Assembly (NCBI GenBank): GCA_041648305.1
Contig: JBAZPI010000002.1
Location: forward strand, 17,784 to 81,783
Length of the DNA: 64,000 nucleotides
Direction: 5' to 3'
DNA from: JABILX01 sp041648305
GTDB lineage: Bacteria > Patescibacteriota > Gracilibacteria > UBA1369 > LOWO2-01-FULL-3
The notes under the pieces: model-generated
What the model saw: only the letters and a program-made list of their open reading frames with translations
The model's database searches: none
Told to the model about the DNA's origin: nothing
Shown here: positions 1 through 7,621 of the stretch, one piece after another
Layout of the letters: every line of letters begins with the position of its first letter
Numbering within the stretch: position 1 is the first letter of the stretch
Position numbers and translations under genes: made by a program

Positions 1-801
1 GTTGAGAATTTTTTTCAAAGTCGGGAATGAAAATCCCGAGAGTCTGCCAAGCTCTTCATACTCGATCAAATTTCCCACCTGGAGGGAAAGAGCTTTTAAA
101 AGCATTTGGAGTTTATAGTCATCAATCAGCCCAAGGACATCCCGTACCTCCCGAAGAAAATAAGTATTATAAATATTCTGAAGCAACTGTTCTTTTCTTT
201 CCAAATTTTCCTCTATAACTACTCGGGGGTATCCGCCGAATCGCATGTATTCTTCATGGAGCCCTATTAATTTTTCGTGAACCGGCAAAGCAATTGACGG
301 GGTTGATTTGTTTATTTTTTCCTGTTTCTTGTATCGTTCTAAAACTTTCAGCATTGGTTGGTCTTTTGCCATAAGCCATTCTTCAAAATCAAAAGGAAAA
401 AGCTCAAAAACAACAATCCTGCCCACCAGATATTTCACGGCGCGAATCGTAATCTCGAGAGCCGAAGATCCGGAAATGATGATTTTGATTTTTTCTTTGT
501 CATAAATATATTTCAAAATTTTACCGCCGTGCCGCGCATACTGAAATTCGTCAATAAAAAGATACTGATTGCCCTTTACATACGCTGATATAAAATCATC
601 GGGAGCCTGTTCAAAAAGAGCGAGTGTCTTTTGGTCTTCAAACGAGAGGGATACCGCCCTGGGAAGTTTGGAAATGAGATGCTCTATCATCGTTGTTTTT
701 CCACACTGGCGAGCTCCCAAAACAGCAATAATTTCCGGCGCGTCTAAAAATTGTCGGATAGATTGTTCAAGTTTTCTCGGTATGTACGTCATTACACCCA
801 T
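1..801 (-). CDS. AAA ATPase with DUF4143-type C-terminus (partial, runs off left edge)
   Basis: The reading frame is open for 267 codons from an ATG at 801 to the window edge, so the C-terminus is missing. A Walker A motif (GARQCGKTT, about residues 29-37) and a Walker B-like segment (LFIDEFQ, about residue 84-90) are followed by the sensor-like ISGSSALE. This is the layout of the AAA_14/DUF4143 family, stand-alone ATPases of unknown substrate that are frequent in accessory regions. A second member of the family sits at 14740-15879. The gene has its own promoter (828-856) inside the 3' flank of the deaminase gene. What it acts on cannot be told from the sequence. Confidence 0.85.
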   Translation of the reverse strand, partial: MGVMTYIPRKLEQSIRQFLDAPEIIAVLGARQCGKTTMIEHLISKLPRAVSLSFEDQKTLALFEQAPDDFISAYVKGNQYLFIDEFQYARHGGKILKYIYDKEKIKIIISGSSALEITIRAVKYLVGRIVVFELFPFDFEEWLMAKDQPMLKVLERYKKQEKINKSTPSIALPVHEKLIGLHEEYMRFGGYPRVVIEENLERKEQLLQNIYNTYFLREVRDVLGLIDDYKLQMLLKALSLQVGNLIEYEELGRLSGFSFPTLKKILN

Positions 802-827
802 GAGTACTAAAGTTAAAAGCTAGTTTA

Positions 828-856
828 ATTCTAGCACCAAAGGCATATTTATTCAA
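828..856 (-). promoter_or_regulatory. sigma70-type promoter for the DUF4143 ATPase
   Basis: Read on the minus strand: TTGAAT (856-851), 17-bp spacer, TAGAAT (833-828). The -10 overlaps an inverted repeat GCTAG-N7-CTAGC (819-835), which could be an operator. Confidence 0.6.
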
Positions 857-895
857 TACTCTCAAAACAAATAGATTTGACGTACTGTTTGGTAA

Positions 896-1990
896 TTAGC
901 TGGTTTTACGCATAAGCTTATCAAACTTTCGTTCTAATTCGGCGCGTCTTTCGGGTGTAACAAATGCTGCGGCAATGCCATTGTGAGTTATTTGAACAAG
1001 ATCATCTGGAATTAAACGTAAAATCTTTCCGTGATTTACCGCTATATCTCTTACACTTGAGGTGCCAAACATTAAAGGATCATCAGTATCAAGAGTTACA
1101 GGTAGCTTCGCATCTAGAAATTCCCTTAGCGGATGTTTATCAAGTGGCATATAACCCATCATATCGTTACTAACCGGGCAAGTTTCTATACATACGCCCT
1201 TATCTCGCATGTAAGCCCATAATTTTGGATCAGCAGTTAGAGATAGCCCATGACTAATTCTTTGCGCCCCGAGCTTATCTATCGCATCTCTTATGAAAGA
1301 AGGAGGTGCTTCCGGGAAATTGGGTGGGTGGGACTGCTCCCCCGCATGTATTGTTATCGGTATTCCCGCTTCGCGTAGTGGTTTTACGAGATTTTCAAAC
1401 ATAGCTGGAGGGAATTTTCCTTCAGGAGCTCCGGCAATGTCAAATCCCATGGGGTAGGTGGCGGTGTGCGTTGCTAATATGGCTTTCACTACGCTATCTC
1501 CATATTTATCCACTTTATTTCTACTAACGCATGCAATGTATGCTCCGCTTGCACCATTTTCTCCATAAGCTTGTCTGATTCCACTACGAATTGCTGCCAT
1601 CACCTCCTCAAATGTTGCCGGTTCTCTTAAATTTTCTTGATATGTATAAGGCGAACCGCGAAGTTCGGTGTGAATACTCCCTTGTTGTGCTTGATGTAAA
1701 ATTTGTTGGCACGCGGCATACTGCAAATCCTCTAATGAACACATCGTGGCTACAGGAAGTCCCAATGAGTCCAGAAATTTAGAAAATCCATCCGGGCTCT
1801 TAAATCCAGCTAAAATTCCCCGATAATATGCTCGTATTGAATCGGGATCTTGGGGATCTACGCCTTCAATCGGTTCTTTGCTGTTTCGTGTTAATGCATG
1901 AGTCACATTATTTTTTTGCGCCAAAGTGGCCATGGTCTCCGGGCTCATTCCGGCTTCAAGATGACGGTGTAATTCAATATTACTTGACAG
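896..1990 (-). CDS. Adenosine deaminase-like protein (non-canonical start)
   Basis: Amidohydrolase of the adenosine/AMP deaminase family, expected to hydrolyse adenosine to inosine in the cytoplasm for purine salvage. Visible motifs are HAGE, SHGLSL, ETCPVSN and LDTDDP, which carry the zinc ligands and catalytic Glu, His and Asp residues of the family. The first ATG (1948) would cut off the N-terminal zinc site: the in-frame codons just upstream encode ELHRHLEAG, the family HxH motif (codons at 1967-1969 and 1961-1963), and an in-frame TAG lies at 1997-1999. No ATG, GTG or TTG exists between the stop and the motif. I therefore place the start at the CTG at 1990, preceded by a weak AGG; an ATT start at 1978 or a sequence error is also possible. 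The substrate (adenosine versus another aminopurine) is not certain. Confidence 0.75.
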   Translation of the reverse strand: MSSNIELHRHLEAGMSPETMATLAQKNNVTHALTRNSKEPIEGVDPQDPDSIRAYYRGILAGFKSPDGFSKFLDSLGLPVATMCSLEDLQYAACQQILHQAQQGSIHTELRGSPYTYQENLREPATFEEVMAAIRSGIRQAYGENGASGAYIACVSRNKVDKYGDSVVKAILATHTATYPMGFDIAGAPEGKFPPAMFENLVKPLREAGIPITIHAGEQSHPPNFPEAPPSFIRDAIDKLGAQRISHGLSLTADPKLWAYMRDKGVCIETCPVSNDMMGYMPLDKHPLREFLDAKLPVTLDTDDPLMFGTSSVRDIAVNHGKILRLIPDDLVQITHNGIAAAFVTPERRAELERKFDKLMRKTS

Positions 1991-2051
1991 ATATGCCTAT
2001 TTCACGTACAGTTCGGTTGATTGAGTCAATTACTTATTAACACAATATTAT

Positions 2052-2639
2052 ATGGGTGAAGAAGCAATAGGCAGTGGGCCAAAAGGACCAGAAATTATTC
2101 CACTACATGCAACGGCTATAACAGTACAAGTGAATAGTGGAGATATGGGTCAAGTCGCATATTTTTTGAGTTGTTTGGGAGGTGGCTATAATATAGAACG
2201 TGGAGAAGGTGGAAAAGTGAAATATACGTTTACGCGTGATCCCGGGGTTCCAGGATTACACAGGGATGTGATGAGAGGTTTTTTGAGCTATCTTGATAGT
2301 AAACGTGCTGTTGGTTGTGGTTTTGACGTAGCGTTTGAAGAAGCTGAACAACCAATGAACGGATTGGCGGAAAGATTGGATACTGCAACTAAAACCCACG
2401 ATGCTGCGATAGCAGTGGCAGAAGCAGATTATGCCCGAGAGAGAAGTGCGGTTAAGGATGCATTACAAGCATTAGTTGGAAAACATATAAGTGCTGCTCA
2501 ATTCAGTGGTCGTATTACGGGGGTAGGTCAGGTTACGCGTTACGGAGCGCCAGGGAAGCCGGTTGCTGTTCAGCTTTATGTTGATAATCGAGAAAAGTGG
2601 CTTGAGCTCTCAGATCTTGCAGGGATTAAGATTTCGTAA
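2052..2639 (+). CDS. Hypothetical protein, 195 aa
   Basis: I do not recognise this protein. It has no signal peptide or membrane segment. The N-terminal half (about residues 15-100) looks like a compact alpha/beta domain; residues about 105-145 are Ala/Glu-rich and probably helical or coiled coil. It is divergent from the deaminase gene with about 60 bp between them, so the two may share a control region. Codon use is similar to its neighbours. No function is proposed. Confidence 0.6.
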   Translation: MGEEAIGSGPKGPEIIPLHATAITVQVNSGDMGQVAYFLSCLGGGYNIERGEGGKVKYTFTRDPGVPGLHRDVMRGFLSYLDSKRAVGCGFDVAFEEAEQPMNGLAERLDTATKTHDAAIAVAEADYARERSAVKDALQALVGKHISAAQFSGRITGVGQVTRYGAPGKPVAVQLYVDNREKWLELSDLAGIKIS

Positions 2640-2690
2640 GCAGAGGGAGGTGTAGTGGGTTTTTTAGCTTAAATAAAAGCGGCCGGTTCT

Positions 2691-2758
2691 TGGAGCTGCA
2701 TATGGAACGAAGTGCGGAATGGGGTATGTGCATACCCCACTTCCTGACTTACTATATA
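2691..2758. repeat. Dispersed repeat, copy A
   Basis: About 68 bp matching copy B at 16004-16119 with few mismatches. The copy contains a perfect palindrome (GGGGTATG-TG-CATACCCC) and ends in CTGACTTACTATATA. Copy B has about 50 extra bases inside the palindrome. Function unknown; it lies in the 155-bp gap between two hypothetical genes. Confidence 0.6.
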
Positions 2759-2760
2759 TT

Positions 2761-2788
2761 TTGGTTGTTAGTGGAGTTAGCATATAAT
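2761..2788 (+). promoter_or_regulatory. Promoter giving a leaderless mRNA
   Basis: TTGGTT (2761-2766), 16-bp spacer, TATAAT (2783-2788), then six bases to the ATG at 2795, so transcription probably starts at the start codon. Confidence 0.5.
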
Positions 2789-2794
2789 TAAATT

Positions 2795-3280
2795 ATGATA
2801 ACTATCAAAATTAATCAAAATCTAAACCTAAACCAAAAGAAAGCATTAGAATGTATGCGAAAAATTGCGAAAGCAAGAGACGAACTACCCTATATGCGCC
2901 CTTTAAAAACTGGTGAACCTGGTAAAAAAATATTTGCTGAATATATAGAAGGTTTCATTTGTGATGCACTGAATTTAGAACGTGCAAAAGAGATTAATCA
3001 AAAAGATTACGATGCAATTGTCCCTAAAACAAGAAAAAAGATTCAAATAAAAGATACATCATTTTCTGCCCCATCTTTCGGTAAAATAATCAAATTTCAT
3101 TATCTCATTACGGTGAAACTTAATAAAAAAGATTTCTCTATTAATCAAATTGCAGTTTTCCCCAAAGAAGTTATTGAAAAGAGCATAGGAAATAAAAGAG
3201 ACTTTAGGTTCCATAAAAAGAAACATAGCAAATTTATCGTTTACGAAAATAATAGATGGTTAAAAAAAGAAATTTCATAA
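2795..3280 (+). CDS. Hypothetical protein with restriction-endonuclease-like signature, 161 aa
   Basis: Cytosolic, basic protein. The segment YDAIVPKTRKKIQIKDTS (about residues 72-89) has the D-x(n)-(Q/E)xK spacing of PD-(D/E)XK nucleases, and proteins of this kind are often annotated as restriction-endonuclease-like. The match is only at motif level. The strong -10 six bases before the ATG supports the start. It stands alone, next to the Cas4-like nuclease/RhuM operon on the other strand. It could be part of a defence island; an unrelated fold is equally possible. Confidence 0.55.
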   Translation: MITIKINQNLNLNQKKALECMRKIAKARDELPYMRPLKTGEPGKKIFAEYIEGFICDALNLERAKEINQKDYDAIVPKTRKKIQIKDTSFSAPSFGKIIKFHYLITVKLNKKDFSINQIAVFPKEVIEKSIGNKRDFRFHKKKHSKFIVYENNRWLKKEIS

Positions 3281-3405
3281 TGGATTCCGCTACCAAAAAT
3301 TACATCACTTAAAATGGCATAAAATTTTTAACCCATTAAACAAGAAAAAGATATAGATTCTCCGTCGTAATTTATATTGAGTATAAAATAATTCATCTGA
3401 ATTTA

Positions 3406-4155
3406 TTAAATACTCTTCACAGCTTCCACATACTTACAGTAATCACAATCCCCTCCAGACTTAGGAATCTTCTCACTTTTCAAACATTTATATAAATCCT
3501 TAATCGTTCCTTCTATCCAACTATCGTCACCTTTATATGGAAGTAACTTAATATCAAATTCTAGCTTGCTATCAAACATGTCTTTATCTGAAATGCCGTT
3601 ACAATACACAAAGAATCCAGTATCAGCGACCTTAAATCCGTTCTTCCTGAAAAGCCATTGATAGATCTCCATTTGGCGTTTGTAGCTGTCCTGCCAGTCC
3701 GCGTCGATGGTGACTTCGTCTTCTTTTGAAGTGGCTTTGTAATCAACAATAATCAGCTCGCCTTTTGGTGTTACCCAAACGTCATCAACTCCGCCTGTGA
3801 GGAGGAGATTCGTGCCCGGGAAGTTGTACGTGATGCCTCTGTGTAAGGAATCCCGCCATTCGTCGATTTTGTCGTGAGCTAGAGGGACTGCGTTTATTTT
3901 GTACGCTTTCATTAGAGGGTGGGTAGTCTTTTTCGCTCTGTGAATGTCAAATTCCTTTTTTAGGAGCTTGTCTACGGCTACGTTGAGGCTGAAGGGGTAG
4001 CCGGGAGGTTGGGCGATGCCGAGTTTGCGGTCGAGGTAGAAACATCTCTGGCATTTGATAAAAAGGTCGATTTTTGAACGGGAGATGCGGAAAGGCTCTT
4101 TGCTCTTTGGGTCGTAGAGGTTGCGAGTGCGATGGGGGTTGTAGTATTGGGACAT
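3406..4155 (-). CDS. PD-(D/E)XK nuclease, Cas4/RecB-like, with Fe-S cysteines
   Basis: A 249-aa nuclease of the Cas4/RecB-nuclease type. The core motifs are visible: GGVDD (D124), IIVDYKATS (D138, K140) and the QMEIYQW helix (Q161), i.e. the D-(D)xK-QxxxY pattern. Four cysteines, C35 and C38 near the N-terminus and C237 and C240 near the C-terminus, match the [4Fe-4S] ligand layout of Cas4/AddB-like nucleases. No cas genes or CRISPR array lie in the window, so this is a solo nuclease. It starts five bases after the RhuM gene stop and must be cotranscribed with it. Its first 29 codons are duplicated at 5326-5424. Expected activity is on DNA ends or single strands; the biological role is unknown. 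Confidence 0.85.
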   Translation of the reverse strand: MSQYYNPHRTRNLYDPKSKEPFRISRSKIDLFIKCQRCFYLDRKLGIAQPPGYPFSLNVAVDKLLKKEFDIHRAKKTTHPLMKAYKINAVPLAHDKIDEWRDSLHRGITYNFPGTNLLLTGGVDDVWVTPKGELIIVDYKATSKEDEVTIDADWQDSYKRQMEIYQWLFRKNGFKVADTGFFVYCNGISDKDMFDSKLEFDIKLLPYKGDDSWIEGTIKDLYKCLKSEKIPKSGGDCDYCKYVEAVKSI

Positions 4156-4159
4156 GGGG
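4079..4159. repeat. 81-bp direct repeat, copy 1
   Basis: Identical over 81 bp to 5348-5428. It spans the first codons of the Cas4-like nuclease gene and its start. Copy 2 is a cut-off fragment of that gene. Confidence 0.9.
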
Positions 4160-4160
4160 G

Positions 4161-5198
4161 TTAATTTTTATTGGATTGTTTTAAAAATTTCTTTGCTTCT
4201 CTATCAAAGTCGGATTCAAAAAGTCTGTCATGGACAATACAATATTTTCCGAATTCTGTTTCGGCAAAAACTTTGGCTACTTCAGCAGAAACCTTACCCG
4301 GATTAGCCAACACATCACGTTCATTAAATTGCAAAAAGGTATCAAGTTTTTTTACCCAATCTTTCATATACATGACTTTACCGCTTTCTGCTTGAATTTC
4401 CGCATAATCAAGATACATAGATACAATTCTATTAAGCTGATCCAGTTCTTTTTCATCCAGATAATTTTTGGCGATACTGACGTCCATCTTTCTTATTGGT
4501 CCCTCGGGAGCATTTTTCCAGGTCATAAGTCCCATGTTGTGTTTTTGGCTATCCGCTCTCGAGTGGATAATTTCAGCGGCAGTTTGTTTACTGATAGCCC
4601 AATGGAGTTTATTTTGAACCGTGGCAAAGAATTTTTTTGTTATATCGCTTGCAGTGTCATAATCGGCACTGCACTGTGAATAAATATCAGTGATTTTTTG
4701 ATAGAATCTCCTCTCGCTTGATCGAATGTCTCTAATTCTTTCCAACTGCTCCTCGAAATAGTCCTTTCCAAAAATGTTGGTTGGATTTTTGAGCCGCTCG
4801 TCATCCATGGTAAATCCCTTGATAATGTACTCTTTTAATCTTTCAGTAGCCCAAATACGAAAATGTGTTGCCTGCGAGGAATTCACGCGGTATCCAATGG
4901 AAATAATGGCGTCAAGATTATAAAATTTTGTTTTATATTTTTTCCCGTCTTCCGCAGTTAGTTCCAAAATGGAACTAACTGAATTTTCCACCAGTTCTCC
5001 GCTTTCAAAAATACTTTTCAGATGCTTTGTGACAGCAGGTCTTTGTACTCCGAAAAGTTCTGCAATTTTCGCCTGTGTAAGCCAAATATTTTCATCCTTC
5101 AAAAAAATCTCCACTCTTACTTTCCCATTTGGGGTGGTATAAAGTAAAAATTCCGTGAAACTATTGTTCGGAACGATTTGTTTGTTCTTTTTTTTCAT
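4161..5198 (-). CDS. RhuM family protein
   Basis: A 345-aa protein of the RhuM family, first named from a Salmonella pathogenicity island; the molecular role is not established. The N-terminal part (LTQAKIAELFGVQRPAVTKHLKSIFESGEL, about residues 40-70 read in pieces) is a winged-helix-like DNA-binding region, followed by the conserved YNLDAIISIGYRVNS and FRIWATERLKEYI segments typical of the family and of phage antirepressor-like KilA/BRO domains. It is expressed from promoter P1 (5225-5253) with a leader of about 20 bases and is translated just ahead of the Cas4-like nuclease. The pairing suggests a regulatory or defence module rather than virulence. Confidence 0.85.
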   Translation of the reverse strand: MKKKNKQIVPNNSFTEFLLYTTPNGKVRVEIFLKDENIWLTQAKIAELFGVQRPAVTKHLKSIFESGELVENSVSSILELTAEDGKKYKTKFYNLDAIISIGYRVNSSQATHFRIWATERLKEYIIKGFTMDDERLKNPTNIFGKDYFEEQLERIRDIRSSERRFYQKITDIYSQCSADYDTASDITKKFFATVQNKLHWAISKQTAAEIIHSRADSQKHNMGLMTWKNAPEGPIRKMDVSIAKNYLDEKELDQLNRIVSMYLDYAEIQAESGKVMYMKDWVKKLDTFLQFNERDVLANPGKVSAEVAKVFAETEFGKYCIVHDRLFESDFDREAKKFLKQSNKN

Positions 5199-5224
5199 AA
5201 TACCGAAGTTATTTCTGCACCTGT

Positions 5225-5253
5225 ATTGTAGGTGAGTGGACGCTCACCGTCAA
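5225..5253 (-). promoter_or_regulatory. Promoter-operator P1 (RhuM operon)
   Basis: Minus strand: TTGACG (5253-5248), 17-bp spacer, TACAAT (5230-5225). The spacer region is an inverted repeat GGTGAG-N6-CTCACC. The same arrangement recurs at 5701-5729 and 6588-6616. Confidence 0.8.
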
Positions 5254-5325
5254 GAGGAAATTATTTCTTGGTCGTTTAGGATTTACTGCGTATTCGTAGT
5301 AGATCCCAAACGGTGGGAGCGATTG

Positions 5326-5424
5326 TTAATGAAATCCGATTTTGGAGCGGGAGATGCGGAAAGGCTCTTTGCTCTTTGGGTCGTAGAGGTTGCGAGTGCG
5401 ATGGGGGTTGTAGTATTGGGACAT
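5326..5424 (-). pseudogene. 5' fragment of the Cas4-like nuclease gene
   Basis: Starting at the ATG at 5424 the reading frame repeats the first 29 residues of the nuclease at 3406-4155 (MSQYYNPHRTRN... to ISRSKI) and then meets a TAA at 5328-5326 after 32 codons. The DNA identity is 81 bp (5348-5428). It lies ten bases downstream of the truncated BRO-N gene, in the same relation as nuclease to RhuM, so an entire promoter-regulator-nuclease unit appears to have been duplicated and then mostly deleted. Confidence 0.85.
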
Positions 5425-5428
5425 GGGG
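5348..5428. repeat. 81-bp direct repeat, copy 2
   Basis: Exact match to 4079-4159; see the nuclease fragment at 5326-5424. Confidence 0.9.
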
Positions 5429-5434
5429 AGTGGG

Positions 5435-5674
5435 TTAGTTTTTGTTGAGAGCTTCCAATTTCAACTGTCCGATTTTTTCGGACACTTCACTGTACCCCTC
5501 ACTAATAAGCTTTTTCTTTAAATCATTCCAATATTTTCTTGAGCGATCACTGTCGGTCAAAGTTTCTATAACATCAATTACAGAAAACCACCATTCGTTT
5601 TGAAACAGTGTTCTTCGTATTTTTTTACCCTGGAATAAGGCGATTTTCGTAGAATTTGTTTGAGCATTTTTCAT
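5435..5674 (-). pseudogene. Truncated BRO-N/antirepressor-like gene
   Basis: A 79-codon frame from ATG 5674. FQGKKIRRTLFQNEWWFSVI followed by DVIETLTDSDRSRKYWNDLK is the N-terminal BRO/antirepressor-type domain found in phage and mobile-element proteins that are normally about 250-300 residues. Here the frame stops soon after IGQLKLEA, where full-length relatives continue. The longer frame to 5743 uses a non-ATG start upstream of the promoter and is not believed. It is driven by P2 (5701-5729). It may still make a short DNA-binding peptide, but I regard it as a remnant of a duplicated unit. Confidence 0.7.
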
Positions 5675-5700
5675 AATACTGAAATTATTTCCGTGTCTGC

Positions 5701-5729
5701 ATTGTAGGTGAGTGAGCGCTCTTGGGCAA
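5701..5729 (-). promoter_or_regulatory. Promoter-operator P2 (BRO-N gene)
   Basis: Minus strand: TTGCCC (5729-5724), 17-bp spacer, TACAAT (5706-5701). The operator-like repeat is degenerate on one side. The leader to the ATG at 5674 also resembles the P1 leader. Confidence 0.7.
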
Positions 5730-5753
5730 GGGGTGGGGGTCATTTGCCGATAC

Positions 5754-6581
5754 CTAACCTTCCAGTTTTTTGATACTTGGACTTCCCGTGAGAGATCTCA
5801 TTTGGATAATCGCTATTTGATTGAGTTTTTCCAATCTGTTGTTTTGAGGCAATTTTTGCCGTATAAATTCGGCGTTTAAACTTTCCAGCCCGGCCAAACA
5901 GACCAGCTGTGTTACATTCGCATAATCGCGAAGATTGCCTTTTTTATTTGAATTTTGTTCCCGCCACTCCTTAGCGGTCATCCCGAATAAAGCCACATTC
6001 AATACGTCCGCCTCATCAGCGTAAATAAAATCTATTTGCCTTTTTGAGATGTTTTTAGGGATCAGGTTCTCTTTCACCGCATCTGTGTGGACTTTGTAAT
6101 TTACTCTCGCCAACAAACGTTTTGTGTCCCACCCGAGTGACTTTCTTTCATTTTCTTCCTGTTTTAATCTTTGGAATTCCTTGATGAGATAGAGCTTGAA
6201 TTCTGCCGAGATCCAGGAAGCGAATTCAAAGGCTATGTCTTTGTGAGCAAAGGTGCCGCCGCCATAGCGACCGGCCTTGGAAATGATCCCTATAGCATTT
6301 ACTCCTTCAATCCATCGTTTAGGTGTCATCACAAAAGCATTGAATCCCGCCTGAGATTTAAACCCGTCGAATTCGACGGGTTTAAAATTCGGATTATTGA
6401 TTTTTTCCCAAAGCCCCAGAAATTCAAGAGTATTTTTATTTCTCAACCAATTTTTTATGACATCGTCTGATCTTTCAGCGTCTTTGTAGTGGGCTATATC
6501 AGTCAATGATATAAAATCCTCATCTTTCCGCTGGAAAATTATTATTTCGGTGCCTTTGACGTTTATTTTCTGGTTGGTCAT
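5754..6581 (-). CDS. KilA-N domain DNA-binding protein
   Basis: A 275-aa protein. Residues about 5-125 match the KilA-N domain: FISLTDIAHY, NWLRNKNTLEFLG, and GRYGGGTFAHKDIAFEFASW followed by ISAEFKLYLIKEFQRL. KilA-N domains bind DNA and occur in phage, giant-virus and mobile-element regulators. The C-terminal half has the MTAKEWREQN segment seen in bacterial chromosomal members. The start is the ATG at 6581; a TTG at 6602 lies inside the promoter. P3 places its -10 six bases from this ATG, so the mRNA is probably leaderless. Its promoter shares the palindrome of P1 and P2, so the three antirepressor-like genes may be under one regulator. Confidence 0.85.
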   Translation of the reverse strand: MTNQKINVKGTEIIIFQRKDEDFISLTDIAHYKDAERSDDVIKNWLRNKNTLEFLGLWEKINNPNFKPVEFDGFKSQAGFNAFVMTPKRWIEGVNAIGIISKAGRYGGGTFAHKDIAFEFASWISAEFKLYLIKEFQRLKQEENERKSLGWDTKRLLARVNYKVHTDAVKENLIPKNISKRQIDFIYADEADVLNVALFGMTAKEWREQNSNKKGNLRDYANVTQLVCLAGLESLNAEFIRQKLPQNNRLEKLNQIAIIQMRSLTGSPSIKKLEG

Positions 6582-6587
6582 GATTGA

Positions 6588-6616
6588 AGCATAGGTGAGC
6601 AAGCACTCACCGTCAA
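6588..6616 (-). promoter_or_regulatory. Promoter-operator P3 (KilA-N gene, leaderless)
   Basis: Minus strand: TTGACG (6616-6611), 17-bp spacer with GGTGAG-N6-CTCACC, TATGCT (6593-6588), then six bases to the ATG at 6581. Confidence 0.75.
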
Positions 6617-6699
6617 TGCTGTTTTGAAGGATTTTGTTGCGGGAGGGAGGGAATTATTTCTTAGTCGTTATGCTTTCGATTTCGGATTTGAATTATTTT

Positions 6700-6845
6700 T
6701 TATCGGGAAGGTTCGTGTAATATTTGGATTCTTGCGTCATCGGCTGATGCTTGTTCCCATAGGGCCATGATTTCTGCTTCGGTTAATTTTGGGTTAGGAG
6801 TTTTTTAAAATCTTTCCGGAAGGCTGGCGTTTCTTCATATTTCAT
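6700..6845 (-). pseudogene. Frameshifted RelE/ParE-like toxin remnant
   Basis: An ATG at 6845 overlaps the end of the Panacea gene and opens a frame MKYEETPAFRKDFKKLLTQN that stops at 6783. The opening has the look of RelE/ParE/HigB-type toxins. A frame shifted by one base continues with PKLTEAEIMALWEQASADD and ends at 6700. The position directly downstream of, and overlapping, an antitoxin gene is what a toxin gene would show. The identification rests on a short stretch and is tentative. Confidence 0.4.
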
Positions 6846-7593
6846 CTTCCATCCTATAAAAAACAGCTTCGTATTCGATAGGCTTGCCTTCTTCGGCTGT
6901 TATCCAAGGAACGTCCCCGTGGGCGTAGTCACTCAATTCTTTTGCTGTTTTGTCCGAGAGTTTGTCGAGGATTTCGTCAATGTGTTTGATGTCGCGGGCA
7001 GAGAGAGCTTCGAGGTTCGGTTTTCGGAGGGGGAGATATTTTTTTTGAGGATATTCAAAAAATTTACTTTTAACGGATTCGATTTCACCTTTTTCCTGCA
7101 TTTGTTCGACTATTTTCTTGAAAGCGACAGGAGTTGGACCGTAATGGTTCTTGATGTATTTGGCGCCTATCAATTGTTCTTCAAATTTTTCATAGTAATC
7201 AAAGTCGATGAAGTAGAGAAGTTTGTATATAACCGTCTCCCCTACATTTGACTTGCTACCGACTTTTTCGAGAATGTAGAGAAGGACTTCTTTGAAAAGT
7301 TTGACTTTGTTTTGAGGGACAGAGATTCTAATTTTTTCTTTGGATTTTTTGGGTTTGATAGTTTTTGGATCTTCGAGGAAGACTTCGTATTCTGGAGCGG
7401 GGTATTCTTCTATTATGGTTTGCAGAGGAGTTTTGAAAAGTTGTGCAAGACCTTTGGCTTGGGAGATTGTGAGTTCGCGATTACCTTTTTCGATTTGGAT
7501 GTATGTCGGGCGGGAGATTTTTAGGTGTTTGGCGACTGCGGTCTTTGGTAAGTTAAGGGCTTCGCGGAGAGTTTTGAGGGTGTTTTTAGTCAT
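6835..7593 (-). CDS. XRE HTH-Panacea (DUF4065) antitoxin-type protein
   Basis: A 252-aa protein with two parts. Residues about 4-60 form an XRE-type helix-turn-helix (LREALNLPKTAVAKHLKISR, then PTYIQIEKGNRELT). Residues about 110-230 are a DUF4065/Panacea domain, with KLLYFIDFDYYEKF, GAKYIKNHYGPTPVAF and DYAHGDVPW as landmarks. Panacea domains act as hyperpromiscuous antitoxins paired with many unrelated toxins. A clean promoter (7622-7650) drives the gene, and HTH autoregulation there is likely. The expected toxin partner is either the broken frame at 6700-6845 or the 175-aa gene upstream at 7684-8211. Confidence 0.85.
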   Translation of the reverse strand: MTKNTLKTLREALNLPKTAVAKHLKISRPTYIQIEKGNRELTISQAKGLAQLFKTPLQTIIEEYPAPEYEVFLEDPKTIKPKKSKEKIRISVPQNKVKLFKEVLLYILEKVGSKSNVGETVIYKLLYFIDFDYYEKFEEQLIGAKYIKNHYGPTPVAFKKIVEQMQEKGEIESVKSKFFEYPQKKYLPLRKPNLEALSARDIKHIDEILDKLSDKTAKELSDYAHGDVPWITAEEGKPIEYEAVFYRMEDEI

Positions 7594-7621
7594 AGGGAAA
7601 TTGGCTAAAAGGTCTGGTTAT

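Noticed and set aside
3406..4155. CRISPR-Cas locus because of the Cas4-like nuclease
   Set aside because: No cas1/cas2, effector genes or spacer-repeat array were seen; solo Cas4-like nucleases are common.
5236..5448. 70-codon plus-strand frame
   Set aside because: It runs antisense over the duplicated nuclease fragment and has no start signals.
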